Assembly (NCBI RefSeq): GCF_008831285.2
Contig: NC_045148.1
Span: forward strand, 16,346,802 to 16,410,801
Length of the DNA stretch: 64,000 nucleotides
Reading direction: 5' to 3'
From: Nymphaea colorata
Taxonomy: Eukaryota; Streptophyta; Magnoliopsida; Nymphaeales; Nymphaeaceae
Below, piece by piece: positions 51,001-63,393 of this stretch (position 1 is its first letter; each line of letters opens with the position of its first letter). Below the pieces are notes generated by a model. It was not told where the DNA came from and searched no databases. It saw only the letters and a program-made list of their open reading frames with translations. The translations under genes and the position numbers were made by a program.

Positions 51001-51216
51001 GTAAGAAATAACACTCATCATAAGCAGTTGAAAATGGTAATGTGAATACAACCAAAATAATTTTTGTCATCCACATAAATATACATGACCAAAAAAGTGG
51101 GATCCACAAAAATGCCCTTGACCAATGGCACAGGAAGATCATTACAAATAGCTATTCAACCACATAACTAAGAGAAGGAGCAAACCTTGAGATGACAAGC
51201 CTGAAGACTCTGCCAT
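44824..51216 (-). CDS. AML: Mei2-like (AML) RNA-binding protein, three RRMs
   Basis: Twelve coding exons proposed on the minus strand: 51216-51186, 50998-50855, 50769-50306, 48593-48435, 48363-48247, 48158-48007, 47058-46967, 46860-45894, 45794-45710, 45629-45561, 45222-45043 and 44949-44824. All introns are GT-AG and in phase, 2586 nt, 861 aa. RRM1 is at about 190-264 (RTLFVRNINSNVEDSELRSL), RRM2 at about 276-348 (GTLVVFNLDPSVSNDDLRQI) and the long Mei2-specific RRM3 at about 697-790 (TTLMIKNIPNKYTSKMLLAA, then KCNVGYAFINMVSP and FNGKKWEKFNSEK). A Ser/Gly/Pro-rich linker of some 300 residues sits between. The motif GGARRNLMHQLTQELDQDEA is family-typical. Plant AML proteins are RNA binders that promote meiosis and affect growth. 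Length fits the family. The intron between exons 3 and 4 is 1.7 kb and repeat-filled. No break is seen. Clade is not decided. Confidence 0.93.
47974..48000. repeat. (GA)n microsatellite abutting an AML 5' splice site
   Basis: On the minus (coding) strand the exon at 48158-48007 ends and GTAAGT is followed at once by a CT run to about 47974. See findings. Confidence 0.9.
48641..49018. repeat. Perfect 189-bp tandem duplication in AML intron
   Basis: Copies 48641-48829 and 48830-49018 are identical over all 189 bp as read. The unit is GC-rich compared with its intron, with CACCCGACTCG and GTCGGGTGCG type words, and begins CATGGATGCTGCAAAATGAC. Confidence 0.95.
49019..50240. repeat. Repeat-filled part of the AML intron
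   Basis: Two stretches look like members of one family: 49380-49450 (CACCCGCACCCCCACCCC, then CTATGTGACATAG) and 50005-50225 (GACATGGGTGCAGGTGCAGG ... CTGCACCCCCATCTATGTGA). The rest is AT-rich with a short TA run at 49321-49335. No exon is needed here by the protein model. Confidence 0.45.
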
Positions 51217-53870
51217 TGTGTCAAAAATCTGTCAAAAACAAGCATGTCAGAAAACACATAGTTTGTAAGGTACATAACTCCATAGAAGTCATATTTTGTC
51301 AAGTTGTAAAAGCAACAGACCAACAGCAATCGTAAAACCATAGTTTTAAAGTTTTAAACCAACTCAGATGACATCTCTCCATATAATAAAATTTTAAACT
51401 GGCCATACCCCTCAAAGAAGTCACAATAAAAGCATACAGTCCATCAGTTCTTTTTAATTAAGGACAAAGAAGTTGTTCCAAAAGCTCAAAGTTCATAGCT
51501 GAAACAACATAAACAACAGCTTCCTAATGTAATATACAAGATACCAAAAGAAAAGATTAATACAAGACAAGTTACCCTTCTAGTGTACCAATCTTGCATC
51601 AAGTAGCTACTCTCAAAGTAATCCACTCTGCACCTGCGGAGTTAATTAACTGAAGTGCAACCTATTTCTTACTAGATGAAAAGCAAGTGTGCTTGTTATT
51701 GAAAATTGATATTAGCATTTGACATATAAAGCAGACGTTACAGTAATACTAGTTTGAGATAGTCAATGGATGCCTTCCTGAAATCCAAATAAGTTATGTA
51801 AGAGGAATCCTAGAGAGCACTATTATCTTTATTACTCGCAGCTTACATAGAAGGAGAAAATTCAGTCTCAAATACAATAAGGCTGAACACCCTGAGGGCC
51901 TGAGGCCATGAACAGTTTCTTCACATTCAGATTTGTAAACTTTCCTTTTACATCCTATCAGATGCATGGATAGAGGTCTGCCGAACCCATTAAAGGTGGG
52001 GAGCTTCATGTCGCACCAGCGTGGAAGACCCTTATTGCAAGGTGATTTTTCACGTGCTACAAATTTGGACCTTGACAAAAGTCAGGCAGAAGACTGAAAC
52101 AGGCAAATTAGCCTGTCTTACTTAGCTCTGGCCACCACCAAAATAAGACTAGGATCATTGTCACAAATTATCGTTATAGGGAAAATATTGGAGAGATTTT
52201 TCTCGGGTATTTTTTGATGAAGTTTTTCTCAGGAAAAATTTCAGTAAATTTTAAAAGAAATCCTAGAACTTACGGAAAAATAAAATAAATGAGAAACTAA
52301 TAATAGAAAAAAATCAGAAAATCACCAAAAAAACACAAAAAAGCCACAAAAAATGTGAAATCATTGCGATTTGCCAAGATTTTCAAAAGCTTGTGAGGTT
52401 TTTCTAATATTTTTGCTTTACATGATTTTTTTCATAAATGTCGAGAGATTTTCTAAAATCTCATGATATTTGTGACAGTGAGTTTAGGACAATCAGCTTG
52501 AGACATCAAAGACAGAATCCCAGCTGATTCCAGTCCTGACATTGGGTTTTAAATTTTTAATCACACTGTGGCAGTATCCATATGACTTCACAGCATCTTA
52601 GTTACCTATTTCATGTTATTTTCTAGATTTTGTATAATGTCAAGATTCAAAGTCATTGATATGGAAATGATTTATTGGTTATCCAGACTAGGTCTTCGTC
52701 AGGATGTTGTTCTAGACATGCTGATATAACACACAGAGGTTTTCAGTAAAATTGCCACATGACAAGCACCCCAATGATTCCTGCATGCAACCTTATATTA
52801 CAAAACGGACGTGCAGTTAGAAGTATTATATTCATAGACACTTTATATCAAAATGTTGTCTTTTAGTGTCATATACGAAGGTTGATTTTATCCAAGGCAG
52901 GGAAAAAATTAAAACAAAGTAGCACAAACTTGTCTCTGAAGTAGTAGAAGAAAAACAATCTGTAGCAATTCGCAATCACTACTCAGATGACTAGAGAAAC
53001 CACATTTCGCGTAGCCTATATCCCAACCAAAGTTCAACAACAGAAGAACTCGTCGTTTGGGGAATCATTTGTACAATACCCACAAGTTAATCTTCAAAAA
53101 ACAACCTCGAGATGGAGACAAACAATCATAAGCTTCAATTCCTGCGCAACCATCAAGGAACTAATTCTTCTCCTACTTACAGAGCGGTAGCTTAGTCCTC
53201 TTCATGAACCGCCCACACAATTTGCATAACATAAGAAATTTAAAGAAATAAACAACGGAAAGTCATGAAAACTGTCAATTTCCCAAAAGACTACATTATT
53301 CACAAGCATGCACACACAACCATATTATAACCAGAAACACGAAGATCAAAATCAAAGAACTTTCTTATTTTGACCACACAATCACAGATAACATCATCTC
53401 ATGAACCGAAGACTCCGTCTCAAGCACACTAAAGGCAAAGAAAAGAAGGAACGCCCAACACCAGGAACTAACACAGCTCCAGAGTTCATGCAAGAAATAG
53501 GCTAAAACCATTCAGATCCCCACCAAAAAATCTTCCACTAAACCAAGAGAAAAGAGTTTTAACCCCGACCCATTCTCCCACTTCAACCAACACATTTATT
53601 TAGCAAAATATGTGTAAAGATTCTCTTTGGAAAGAAAGGGGAAGGCATCCAGAACCAATGAACAAAATCAAGTAAGCTCGATTTTTTTCCGCGGATCGAA
53701 GACCTCTTCTCTGCGACTGATTAGAGGGACTAAAAGTAGCAAACGAGAAGATGGCACCAAGGAATTCACCTGCTGAGGAAATTGGGAGCTCAGAGTTTTC
53801 TCACATATGCTGTTGCCGCTGGAGAGAGAAACCAAAAAAATGAACAGGCATGCTTCCTCTTCAACTCTCA
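51217..53870 (-). other. AML 5' leader: short UTR, long leader intron and first exon
   Basis: An acceptor TTGTTTTTGACAG ends at 51229, 12 nt before the ATG. A donor-like CCTCAGCAG/GTGAATTCC at 53770/53769 would give a leader intron of about 2.5 kb, with a first untranslated exon at about 53770-53870. Inference from splice signals only. Confidence 0.4.
52156..52480. mobile_element. Inverted-repeat element in the AML leader intron
   Basis: Ends CATTGTCACAAAT and its inverted match ATTTGTGACAGTG (one mismatch), 325 bp apart. The inside is AT-rich with further inverted words (GGAGAGATTTT / CGAGAGATTTT type). No clear target duplication. Non-coding. Confidence 0.55.
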
Positions 53871-54654
53871 CAGTCTGTGCCTGGCCCCCTCCCTCTGTGA
53901 TCGTCCTCTTTCCTCGACGACCACTGGTAGAAATTTACCAGAAGAGGTCGAATCTTATACGTTTCACAGATAGGAGAGAAGTACATGGGAGGTGATGAGC
54001 TCCTCCTCGTTGGTGGCTTCGACCTCATTCAACTCGATTTAAACATAATTTGGCGTCCGTTGACGCTGGCGCTCCACAGGGGCTTGATAATATACTATTT
54101 AAAAAATTTCAGCCGGTCCTAGTACTTCTCGTTAACGTCGATCGAGGCCTAGAGTTTTCTGTTTCCTTAATGGGTGCCACATGTTTTCTAGAATTGCTCT
54201 GCTGAGCAATCAGAAAAAAAAAAATTGTCAACACTCTTCTCTTTCTTTCATTAATTTCAATATTAATAGTCCCCACTTTCCCAATATAAGTAGCCGACTT
54301 TTTTTTGTAGGATGACGAATGATACTTATGTGACACAAAGGATTAGACTCAATCCAGGAAAAAGAGAAATATGAGCCTCCTTGGCATGATTATGAGTAAA
54401 AGTTGGTTCGTTCATAAAAAGATCTTTTTTTATAATGTATTTTGGCCATATTTGAGAAGAGGAGAGCAAAGTTCATTGGTTTTCTTTGGAACCACTAAAA
54501 CGTTTAATTTGGTGTTAACAGCCAATGCTTTTTCAACTTCATTAGAAAATGCACCAAAGTTTTTTTTTATTTATTTTTAAACGTTTTTTTTTTCTCTCTT
54601 TTTCTAACATTTTTTACCGTCTTGGCATCAGTTTAGCTAACCAGGGTTCCTTCT
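53871..54654. other. Intergenic, no gene seen
   Basis: Probable AML promoter at the left, then AT-rich DNA. Nothing recognised. Confidence 0.35.
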
Positions 54655-55136
54655 GTCTTGCCGCGGCTGAGTCTCGGATTCACCTTTTTGCCTCTTGTCA
54701 TTTATTCTTGGCATTTCCTTGTTAATAGTCTTCCAAACTTACATTGCATTCGTCTTTTTTTTCTCTTCTATTCTTCCTCTAACTTGACTATTTCATGGGA
54801 TCGTGTTTAGAAGTTGTGGCTCATTTCAGCTTGGAGGTGCATTTGGGAGGAGCACAATAACAGAGTCTTCAAGGGCACCTTTTCTTCGCCGGAGTCTGTC
54901 ACTCGTTTTGTGCAAGGAGATGTTCATTTTGCCATTTGGCTGTGGCGGCGTCCTCCTTATGCGGCTGGGTGATGGTGTCGTTCCGTCCTTTCACTCTCTT
55001 CTCACTCATCTTATTTCATTTTTTGTGAGTTATATTGTATATTTTCTCTTTTGCTTCTTTTTTGCAGTTTGTTATTGAAACTATGAGAATTCTTGTATCT
55101 AGGGGACTTATCGTCTCTAAATTTTGATATACATTT
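54655..55136 (+). repeat. Dispersed repeat family R1, copy 3
   Basis: Aligns along its length to 4540-5028 and, from CGGCTGGGTGATGGTGT onward, to 14750-14949, which it resembles more closely. Unlike the other two copies it is not followed by a CT tract. Confidence 0.6.
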
Positions 55137-55624
55137 CCTCAAGCGCACAAAAATTTCACAAATTTTATGATTTTTAAAGTAGGTGTGTAATATCTGACTT
55201 TTTAGTGCATTTTTTTTTGTGTTCGAATGCATTTTGATGTGCTTTTCGAAGCCATTTCTTATGGCTAACAACATACGTTGTTTTTTTGGTACCGGTTGAT
55301 GAGACCATACCCACCCAATAAGTAGAGTTCATTTCAAGCTACTAAATGACATGAACTGCGTCGAAATCAGACACTCAGTTGAAGTCTAAGTTCTTTTTTG
55401 GGTAGAATTTTAAGGCAATCCAATAAAATTTAGCTGGAAGCCAGTAAGAGGATTTGAAAATTGTTAATAAGAAGACTAGTATCTTAGTATAACTAAGAAT
55501 AACCTTAATTAACTACATGATTCACTTTCATCACTCTTCAAATTGCTATCTGGGTTAATAAAAAATTTGAAGAAATTGGAGAGTTTCTTGAAACCCACCG
55601 TATAATATGAAAGAGATAGAGAGC

Positions 55625-55626
<2 letters not shown>

Positions 55627-55719
<93 letters not shown>
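55627..55719. repeat. (TA)n microsatellite
   Basis: 93 bp of TA dinucleotides. Frames reading through it are artefacts. Confidence 0.97.
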
Positions 55720-55721
<2 letters not shown>

Positions 55722-58700
55722 AATGAGCATACCACAATAAAAAATATAAGGTTAATTGCAAGAGATGCAATACTGTAGCTAAGTAAGCATAAATCATGCA
55801 AGGAAATAACAAATAAGCATAGTCATATCTACATTCTTAAAACATTCATTTCTTTGGTAATCTGATGGATAGTGACAACTTCACCTTTAATTTTTGGACT
55901 CCAAAGGAACATGAAGAGGTTTAATATAAATCTACTTCCAATTTCTAGATTCCAGCGGAGTGTTAAAAAGATAAATCTATACTCGCCTCCAATTTTTAAG
56001 AAGAATTTTTAGGAGCTTACTTGTGAATCCACTTTCAATTTCTAGACTCCAAAACATTGTTAGGAAGTCATTCATTTTATTTGCATCTAATCAAGTCAGA
56101 GAGCAGCGGGTAATTCAGGTCATATAGAAGGCTAATTACGTCACACAAGTTAGATGCATGGGGGACACGTCATACATAGATATTATTTTCTATCCAAAGT
56201 ATATTTATAAAATATCGAAATTATTTTCTTTATGGTTAAATAAACAAATGGTCACTTATTAGGAAACATTTTATATGATGTGCTACGATATCGGTATTCT
56301 CGGGTAACAATGCGCTGAATTTTGCTAAAAAAAAAGGTAGCCGTTTCATGGTGCAATAAATGTGATTCGGTGCATATTGCTAAGTGAGAACACCACAAAG
56401 TGGCATTGAATGATCTGGATGAAACGAGAAGCTTGGATCCCAGAAAAAGGGTCCCGACTCTTTCAAATATATTTCTTAAATCCATCTACATTGCCGCATT
56501 CCCTGTGACCTGATCACAAGATCATAGAAACTGTTTAGTGAAGTGAAAAACCAAAAAGGAAGTCATCATAATATTTTGAAAGAGAGTATATATTTTGTGG
56601 CACGTGTTGCCGGCTTACTGTGTCTGGTTCGGCCAAGCCAATAAAAAGATATGCTGTTTGGTTAGCTTAGGCATAGTTCGGAAACGTAACAATGAAAGAC
56701 TTTGTTGTTCATTTAGCGGTGTAACCAAGATCCTTGGGCTTGAATACATGAAACTTTAGGTCAAGTTGGGTGAAAAGTTTTAGTTAGAAGTGTCGGGAGA
56801 TTTGGAATCATTATGAAACTTTAGCATCAGCATTAAAGTTTCATCTCAAGATGTGAAACGTTAGTGCCAGAAGAAATTTTTTGCATGTTAACTTGTCAAT
56901 GTACAAATTGGGTAAACAGTTGGTGCAACAAAAATTCCACAACAAAAGTTATTGGATATTAAATACCCAGCAGTTTTAAGCCCAAGAATTTAATTCCATG
57001 CATTCAAACGGGCCTCATCCTAGACCCTTATGACTATGCATGAGGAAATGGCGAATCTGCTGCGACTAGTCATATCAGCTGCTGACCCAATTCAAAGAAA
57101 GAATACATTTCATGAAAAGAGGAGTTGTGATGTTTGGCATGTGCACACGCACACATGCTACTTTTGCATAGGAGAAGGTTGAAAAAGCAGTAAGCTCCAA
57201 ATTTTTATAAATAAATGAAGCCATCGGCAGAGATGAGCCTGAAGCAAATATCTCATCAAACACTATCAAACACTTTTTGGAGAAAGAAAATTGGTGAGCT
57301 GCCGGTGGGTAAAAAAGGGTACTGGGCCAGCCCGATCAAATTATTGGGCTGGTCCGGGTGGGCTCCATAATATTTTTTAATATATATTTTATTAATTTTT
57401 ATATATAATTATAATATTTTATTACAATTAATTATATTTATATATTATTTTATATTAAAAATATATATTTGTTAATTTAACGAGGCCGAACTCGAAATGT
57501 TGGGTAGAGCCCAGGCCCTACCCAGCCTGACCAATCATTATGGGCTCAACTTAATTCACAACCCACAAGTTGCGACAACTTATTACTGTAGCTGTTGCTT
57601 CCTTTCGTTATTTTCTTTCTTATGATAATTATATATCAAAGGCGGCACTTGGATATGAGAAGGAGACTGTGCCTGAGCCATTTGTAGTTTGTATAGGCAA
57701 TTGCCCACAGTCTACAACATATATTTTATTTATACATACATACTTTATTATTTTTTATTTATTTTTATATAAGTATCATTTAAGGTTTAAAAAATAATGA
57801 TACCCTTTGGCGAGAAATTGTTGACTCTACCACTAAAAAGAAAGAAAAGAAAGAAAAAAAAGAAAGAAAAGAAAGAAAAAGAGGAGTTTTGACTGATAAT
57901 TCTGACCTTCATCACCGTCCAACTCTTTAGTTTCAAATTAATTTATGTCTTATTAACAAAAAAATTGAGATATTTAAGAGTATATTCTCATTTTATACGA
58001 TAAAAAGAGGACGGGGCACCAACGGTAGTCATCAGTAGTTAATTATTTATGCCAGAGTCGACCAGTCAATGGCTGAAAATGCACGGAGAAAAAGAAACAA
58101 AAAATTCTTTATTTATTCCTTTCCGAATGAAGAATCGGATGCAAGGAACAATTTATTAAGAGAATAAAATAGAGAGAGAAAGGTGAAATATGAGGTCAAG
58201 ATAACTCCTGATCTTTGAATACAATTATTTTTTTTAATGGGGTTGAAAATGGAAGCAAAAGTATTGAATGTACAGATGGAGTAGATGCTGTGAAAGGAGG
58301 TTGCGTTTCAGAATTCTTTTGCTTGTTCATCACCGCAAGCAAAAGGAGAAGAAGATAGTTTTTTTTGCGTGGGGACAAACTTCTCTTCACAATTTTGAAA
58401 AACTGCGACTCCATTTTACGTGTTTTTTTACACAGGCTTTAGCTTCGCTTCTTGATATTGTTGCTGCCGTGGTTGAATGACTAGCGATTATGAAGGAGTT
58501 GGCGCAATGGATGCGGTAGCGACAATTGGTCTTCATATTAAATTTATGTGATATCAACTCTTTATATTGCAAAAGGAAGAACGAAACACTGTACGGACCG
58601 TCATTCCAAAACAGGCCTCATAAAGACTTTGTTTCGGAATTTTCAACCTTTTCAAGTTTAGTTTCTCATGTCAAAAAGAAAGAAAGAAGTCAATTTCTTA

Positions 58701-59239
58701 AGATTTGTTTATAAATCCATGAATTCAGTTTCCATTTCAACTTCTTAAGGTTGGTTTATAAATCCATGAATTCAGTCTCCATTTCGATTTTTTTTTTCCT
58801 CAAGAATATTCTTATGATATTCTACTAGCCATTTAATCCACAATACCAATGAAAGGATTGAGCTCTCATGAGAAACTAAATTCAGTATTGTCGGCACAGG
58901 TAGGGATTCGATGGCAATGAATCGGATTCAGATTAGATTAGATATGAGATGAACTACTTTATAAAAGTTGGATATGAAAAAAAATTAACAAGAAATATTG
59001 AATTTAGTTTTAAGAAATGACATCCCATCGAATTTGGATTTAGTTTTAAATAAATATGAGACGGAATTCGAATGCAGTTTCAAATAATTAAATATTATAT
59101 CCAATATACATGCATTTTGAAAATCGGTTTTTAATAGTTCAGATTCAATTGTACATTTATAAGTGAGGTTCAAATTCAGATGTAAAATAAAAGTCCCAAT
59201 AAATGAGTACCCAATTGCTTAACTCAGTGGGTCATTTTG
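55720..59239. other. Intergenic, AT-rich
   Basis: No gene recognised. At 57300-57560 a very AT-rich core lies between GC-rich edges (GGGCCAGCCCGATC ... GCCCTACCCAGCCTG), possibly a transposon. A GAAA-rich low-complexity stretch is at 57838-57882. A direct repeat of TTTATAAATCCATGAATTCAG lies at 58709 and 58753. Confidence 0.35.
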
Positions 59240-59247
59240 GGTGAGAG

Positions 59248-59497
59248 CATAGTTGGCTGACTCGTCGACTTGGCTCAACAATCACCCAAGTCAGCTTGAA
59301 TCACTCGAAAACCTAACCATGAGTCAAGGTTGGCCGGGCTCGCCCCTCACTCGTCATGACTCAGCCAGTCTAGGCCGGACTTGTTCTGACTTGCCAGATT
59401 CAGATTATTTTAAAACTCGAGTCGACGAGTCACCATGCTGACCTGGTGATGCAGACATCTTCCGATCCGAGTCCAAATCACGAGTTTGCCAACTATA
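59248..59497. mobile_element. hAT-like MITE, family R2, copy 1
   Basis: Ends CATAGTTGGC and GCCAACTATA (inverted), 250 bp, flanked by GGTGAGAG (59240-59247) and GGCGAGAG (59498-59505), an 8-bp duplication with one change. The interior is rich in GACTCG/TGACTC words and related to the copy at 59647. Confidence 0.65.
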
Positions 59498-59646
59498 GGC
59501 GAGAGTATAGAACAAGGCATGAGGGAGCATTTTGTTCTATGGTGTCACGGCCTAGGTAGACCCCTCTGCCTCTGCCCCCTGCATTCGTTTGATAGCATCG
59601 ATCTCAGGTTTGAGGTGATATGAGATCCAAGGCAATCAAACACAAC

Positions 59647-59912
59647 TATAGATGGCAAACTTGCTGGTTGGCTTGGGAATCGCTCGAGCCAGCTCGAATC
59701 TCGAAAAAAAACCTAGACACAAGTCAAGGTTGGCCTAGCTTGGGCCTGACTGTGACTCGCCCCGACTCGGCCTGACGAAGCCCGACTTGGCTTGACTCGG
59801 CCCCAACTCACCTGATCAAACTGCAGTGATTTACATTATGGTGAATCAACTTGCTGACCCAGTGACACTGCCATTTGTCGAGCAAATCCGAGTCATAAGT
59901 TTGTCAACTATG
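59647..59912. mobile_element. hAT-like MITE, family R2, copy 2
   Basis: Ends TATAGATGGCAAACTT and AAGTTTGTCAACTATG (inverted with few changes), 266 bp, flanked by a perfect 8-bp duplication AACACAAC (59639-59646 and 59913-59920). Same interior type (AGTCAAGGTTGGCC, GACTCGGCC) as copy 1. Non-coding. Confidence 0.75.
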
Positions 59913-60269
59913 AACACAACCTATAAAATTCATCGCACGCATATCAGAGGCTATAACACTGACCTATATTAGTCTACAAGTTGGAGAAACTGAATTTTGT
60001 TTGAAATGTAATCACCAACTCTCTTTTAGTAAGATATTCAATTGGGAGAACACTAAGAAAGGAAAACATAAAATTATAGGAGATTGGGATGCCAATTGAT
60101 AAGCCAACTTGGAAAAATAAGATTTCAGGTTAATGGAGGACAACACAAAAGCAATCTGCCGACAATGCTTCTAAATATATCTAATCTTCAAATCCTTATG
60201 GCGAATACCTTTTTGGCTCGCAGCAAACATCAAATAGTGGGAGCTGCGCCTTTTTCCACTCATATTTGT

Positions 60270-60570
60270 GTATTCTTTTCTTCCATGAAGCACATTGCTG
60301 CGTCGTTTGGTTCTAGAACGAGAGGCGGCAGAACGAACACCTCTGTTCCTGCTGATGGTGGGTGAGACCCACAGGTGCGTGACAAACGCGGGACAGTGGA
60401 CCGTCCGGAACAACGCGTTCCTCGTGGCCCGACGGTCCGACGGACCCAAAAAAGTGTTCCGCCGAATGGAATGGTCGGACGAAATGCGTTCGAACGCCTC
60501 CTCCGAAGGCCACTGCCGTTCTCATCGACCCTCCTCTCCTCTGAGACACAATGCATCGTCTTCCCTTGCT
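60270..60570. other. GC- and CpG-rich island, function unknown
   Basis: About 300 bp with many CG dinucleotides in an otherwise AT-rich region. Five overlapping frames on both strands are open, which is expected from composition. Short palindromes such as GGTCCGACGGACC and GGAACAACGCGTTCC occur. No protein family recognised; may be part of a young transposon or a hidden gene start. Confidence 0.4.
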
Positions 60571-61177
60571 ACACTCCCCTTGCAAATGGTAACTCTATTT
60601 TTTCCATAATCTTCTTCTTCTTCTTCCCCTTCTACATCTTTTCTCTAATTTAATTTCTTCTTGCCATCTTTCTCTCTCTCTCACTCCCTCTTACTACACC
60701 AGCCCTTATATAGCTCCGCTACTGCCTGCCATATGTTTCGAACGAGAGGTGTCTAGAACAAAGTGTTCTAGATCTGACTTGTTATGCAATTAAAGCCCGA
60801 GTTGTTCTTTCAAAGGCCTGTCGGAAGACAGATTATCTTCGACTTGCGATCATGGAATGGGTTGTCCCACCTACTCTTGCTTTCCAGACTCCTTTGAGTG
60901 TATTTTTTATCTAGAATCTCTTGCTTTTGATTTATATGTGTTTGTTTCAAAAGTATAGCTCAAGACCTCGGAAGTAAGGAAAAAGAGAAACTTTCAAGTC
61001 TTCTTTGGGCAGTGGGTTGTTAACTTCTGGCCCACCAAAAATAATGACATCTTTTTTTTCGATTTTATTGCAACATAAAACTACACTTAGGTTGGAAGAC
61101 TTGACGAATTATAACCCCACCATTAGTACCTTACCAAGAGTTTCTATATGTTTTAACTTGCACAAAAAATGACCCCT
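60571..61177. other. Intergenic, no gene seen
   Basis: CT-rich patches near 60615-60692, otherwise unremarkable. Confidence 0.35.
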
Positions 61178-61315
61178 ATTGGTAGCAAAGATACTTTATA
61201 AGTATCTCGTGAATGTACCTAAATTTCATGGAACACTAAAACTAATGTTTCGTGTATGTAGCCCAATCTTTAGAGCAGATTCATGAGACACTCACAAAGT
61301 ATCCCTAATGATTAA
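61178..61315. mobile_element. PIF/Harbinger-like MITE relative, degenerate
   Basis: The left arm GATACTTTATAAGTATCTCGTGAAT pairs with the right arm (GATACTTTGTGAGTGTCTCATGAAT on the minus strand), and the internal AGAGCAGATTCATG block matches 41366-41528. Ends are approximate; no target duplication resolved. Confidence 0.55.
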
Positions 61316-63393
61316 ATAATTAACTTTTACAAGAGAATCAATATCACTAAAATTTCAACAATTCCCTTAAAAAAAAAAAAATTTTCCCATGCAATTATGT
61401 TGACCTCATTGGCATCCAAAGCACAAAGGAAGTGAAAAGCCCCTTCTTGAGATGGTTAATTTCCATATAAAGTCCAATTTTTGTGGCTTGTCAACCAAAC
61501 AGGCCCCAGTGCATGTAATCCGCGAAGCTTACCACGTCCCATCCACTCCACATTCCTAAGTCAAGTCCACTAAACAAACAAAGCTCGCAACCTATATCTC
61601 TATTGGTCGGATCAGATGCAGATGCGGTGCCGGAGCCAGAAATTTCTGACTATGGGGCCTACTATTTTACTTTTCAAGTTTTAAGAGATACTCATATGTA
61701 AAAAAAAAAAAAAAAAGGAGTATCATATAAAGTAATTGTCCACACCAGCCACAACGTAGCTGAGCATCGATCAGACGTAAAAAGTTCCCAGTTTGGATGA
61801 AGGTAAAACCATAATATTAACATCAAAATGGTTTTCTTTGAACTAGCTTTGCAATATGGTTTTAGCATATTTGTGACATGTCATTATCAAGTTCCAACAA
61901 ATATTGATTACAAGCATTTGGACAATTTGATTGTCTCCCTTTGTATGGAAGATAAAATGTTCGTTTGTTATTAAAAGGGTAGAGATCAGGTCACCCTCCG
62001 GTTTCACTACCTTTACCTTTTCAGCAATCATCTCCCCCTCTTTTGATTTCTTCCCACTTAACCTTTTCCTTGGTAGAACAATCCAAAAGCAAACCCAGAT
62101 GTGAAATCTCATTGGATGAGTGGAGGAACGAATTGGTCCTAGTCTAAGAGCAGGTACGTATACATATACTTTTTTTACTTTTCTAATGTAAAAAAGTAAT
62201 GTGCAAAATGTGAACAAATATATAATAAGAATTAATGTTCTTATACTTTTAAAATATTAAACATAACTGATGTTACTGGTGCAGTACCATGTCCCATCTG
62301 CTCCACATTTCTAAGTCAAGTCTACCAGACAAACAAAAATCACCAAGATATGGCTACAAATTTTTTGTTGGTTTTCTCATAAGTTCAAAGGATGCCAGAT
62401 TACCACAAACGATTTTTCTGTACATCACTATATATCCAAAGATAAGTGTTCCTCTTGGGTAGTAAGAATCGGAAATCGACCAAGTCAGCCAATTCATCTC
62501 TAAAAGATATTATGATTTTGTGATTAAAGTAAGAAAAACTTTCAAAACCTTTTCAGAAAATAATACAAAAGGGCTAAAAAGCTGAGAGAGAGAAGAAAAT
62601 GATGACGGAGGAACAGTTGAAAACCAAACACATTTCATTCAGCTAAAACCTTCACTGGGGTTTGCAGTTTTACTGCAAAAACTCATGATCAACAGAAGAA
62701 AAACAGGTGAAAACCTTCTTCTAGATCACAAATAAAGAGAAGATGTTTCATCTTTTCTTTTCCTTAGTTTTATTTTATAAGTTAGTGGCCGATAGGTGGC
62801 GCGGCAGCTTTGCATCTAAATGACGTCCATGTCAGTAGCAACTTTTCCCTGCACAGTCCGGACGTTTTGTTTGCTCCATCAACAAGAAGAGACTTTGCGC
62901 TCCTCCGGTACTAGACGAAGGTTCATGGAAGAAAAGGAATGACTACTGTGGAAGAAGGTGGCGTTCTTTGGGCCACAACTGTCCACAAGTCTTGACAAGC
63001 CCCCTGCACACCCACTATCCTTTGCTTTTCCTGCTTTGTGAAACCAGAGACTTTTGAACCATCGGCTTCCTCCTGATCTTATCATCACCACCCATTATAG
63101 GAACAGAATATACATTCCCAAGAAGAGGCCAAGCAGTTCCTTCCGTGGTAGCTCCTGCATGTGATTCTCTTGTTCTTCTTTTCTTTGCAGAGAAAGATGA
63201 AGATGATGATGATATTTTGATGCTCAAGGTCGCGTATGAGGTGTGTCCACAGGCCGTAGCCTAAGAACTTCTTGGTACGCAAATACACCGAGAGACAACT
63301 GGGAGGTGTATGTTCATGTGGCCGTGAATCGCAGAGGCGCCGGAAAGTAGTTTTCCTCTTAATTATTTGCCGGACTTTAGAGTGCTTAACAGG
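61316..63393. other. Intergenic and promoter of the LPR-like gene
   Basis: An A run at 61700-61717 follows a GGAGCCAGAAATTTCTGAC fragment of transposon type. No gene supported. Minus-strand frames at 62879-63227 are open but lack an ATG and any recognised motif. GAATATAC at 63106-63113 fits the P1BS pattern GNATATNC. Confidence 0.35.

Noticed and set aside
55509-55812. Minus-strand frames rich in Tyr-Ile
   Set aside because: They are translations of the TA microsatellite.
60084-60653. Five overlapping frames of 90-104 codons
   Set aside because: Expected from the GC-rich composition; none stands out by motif.
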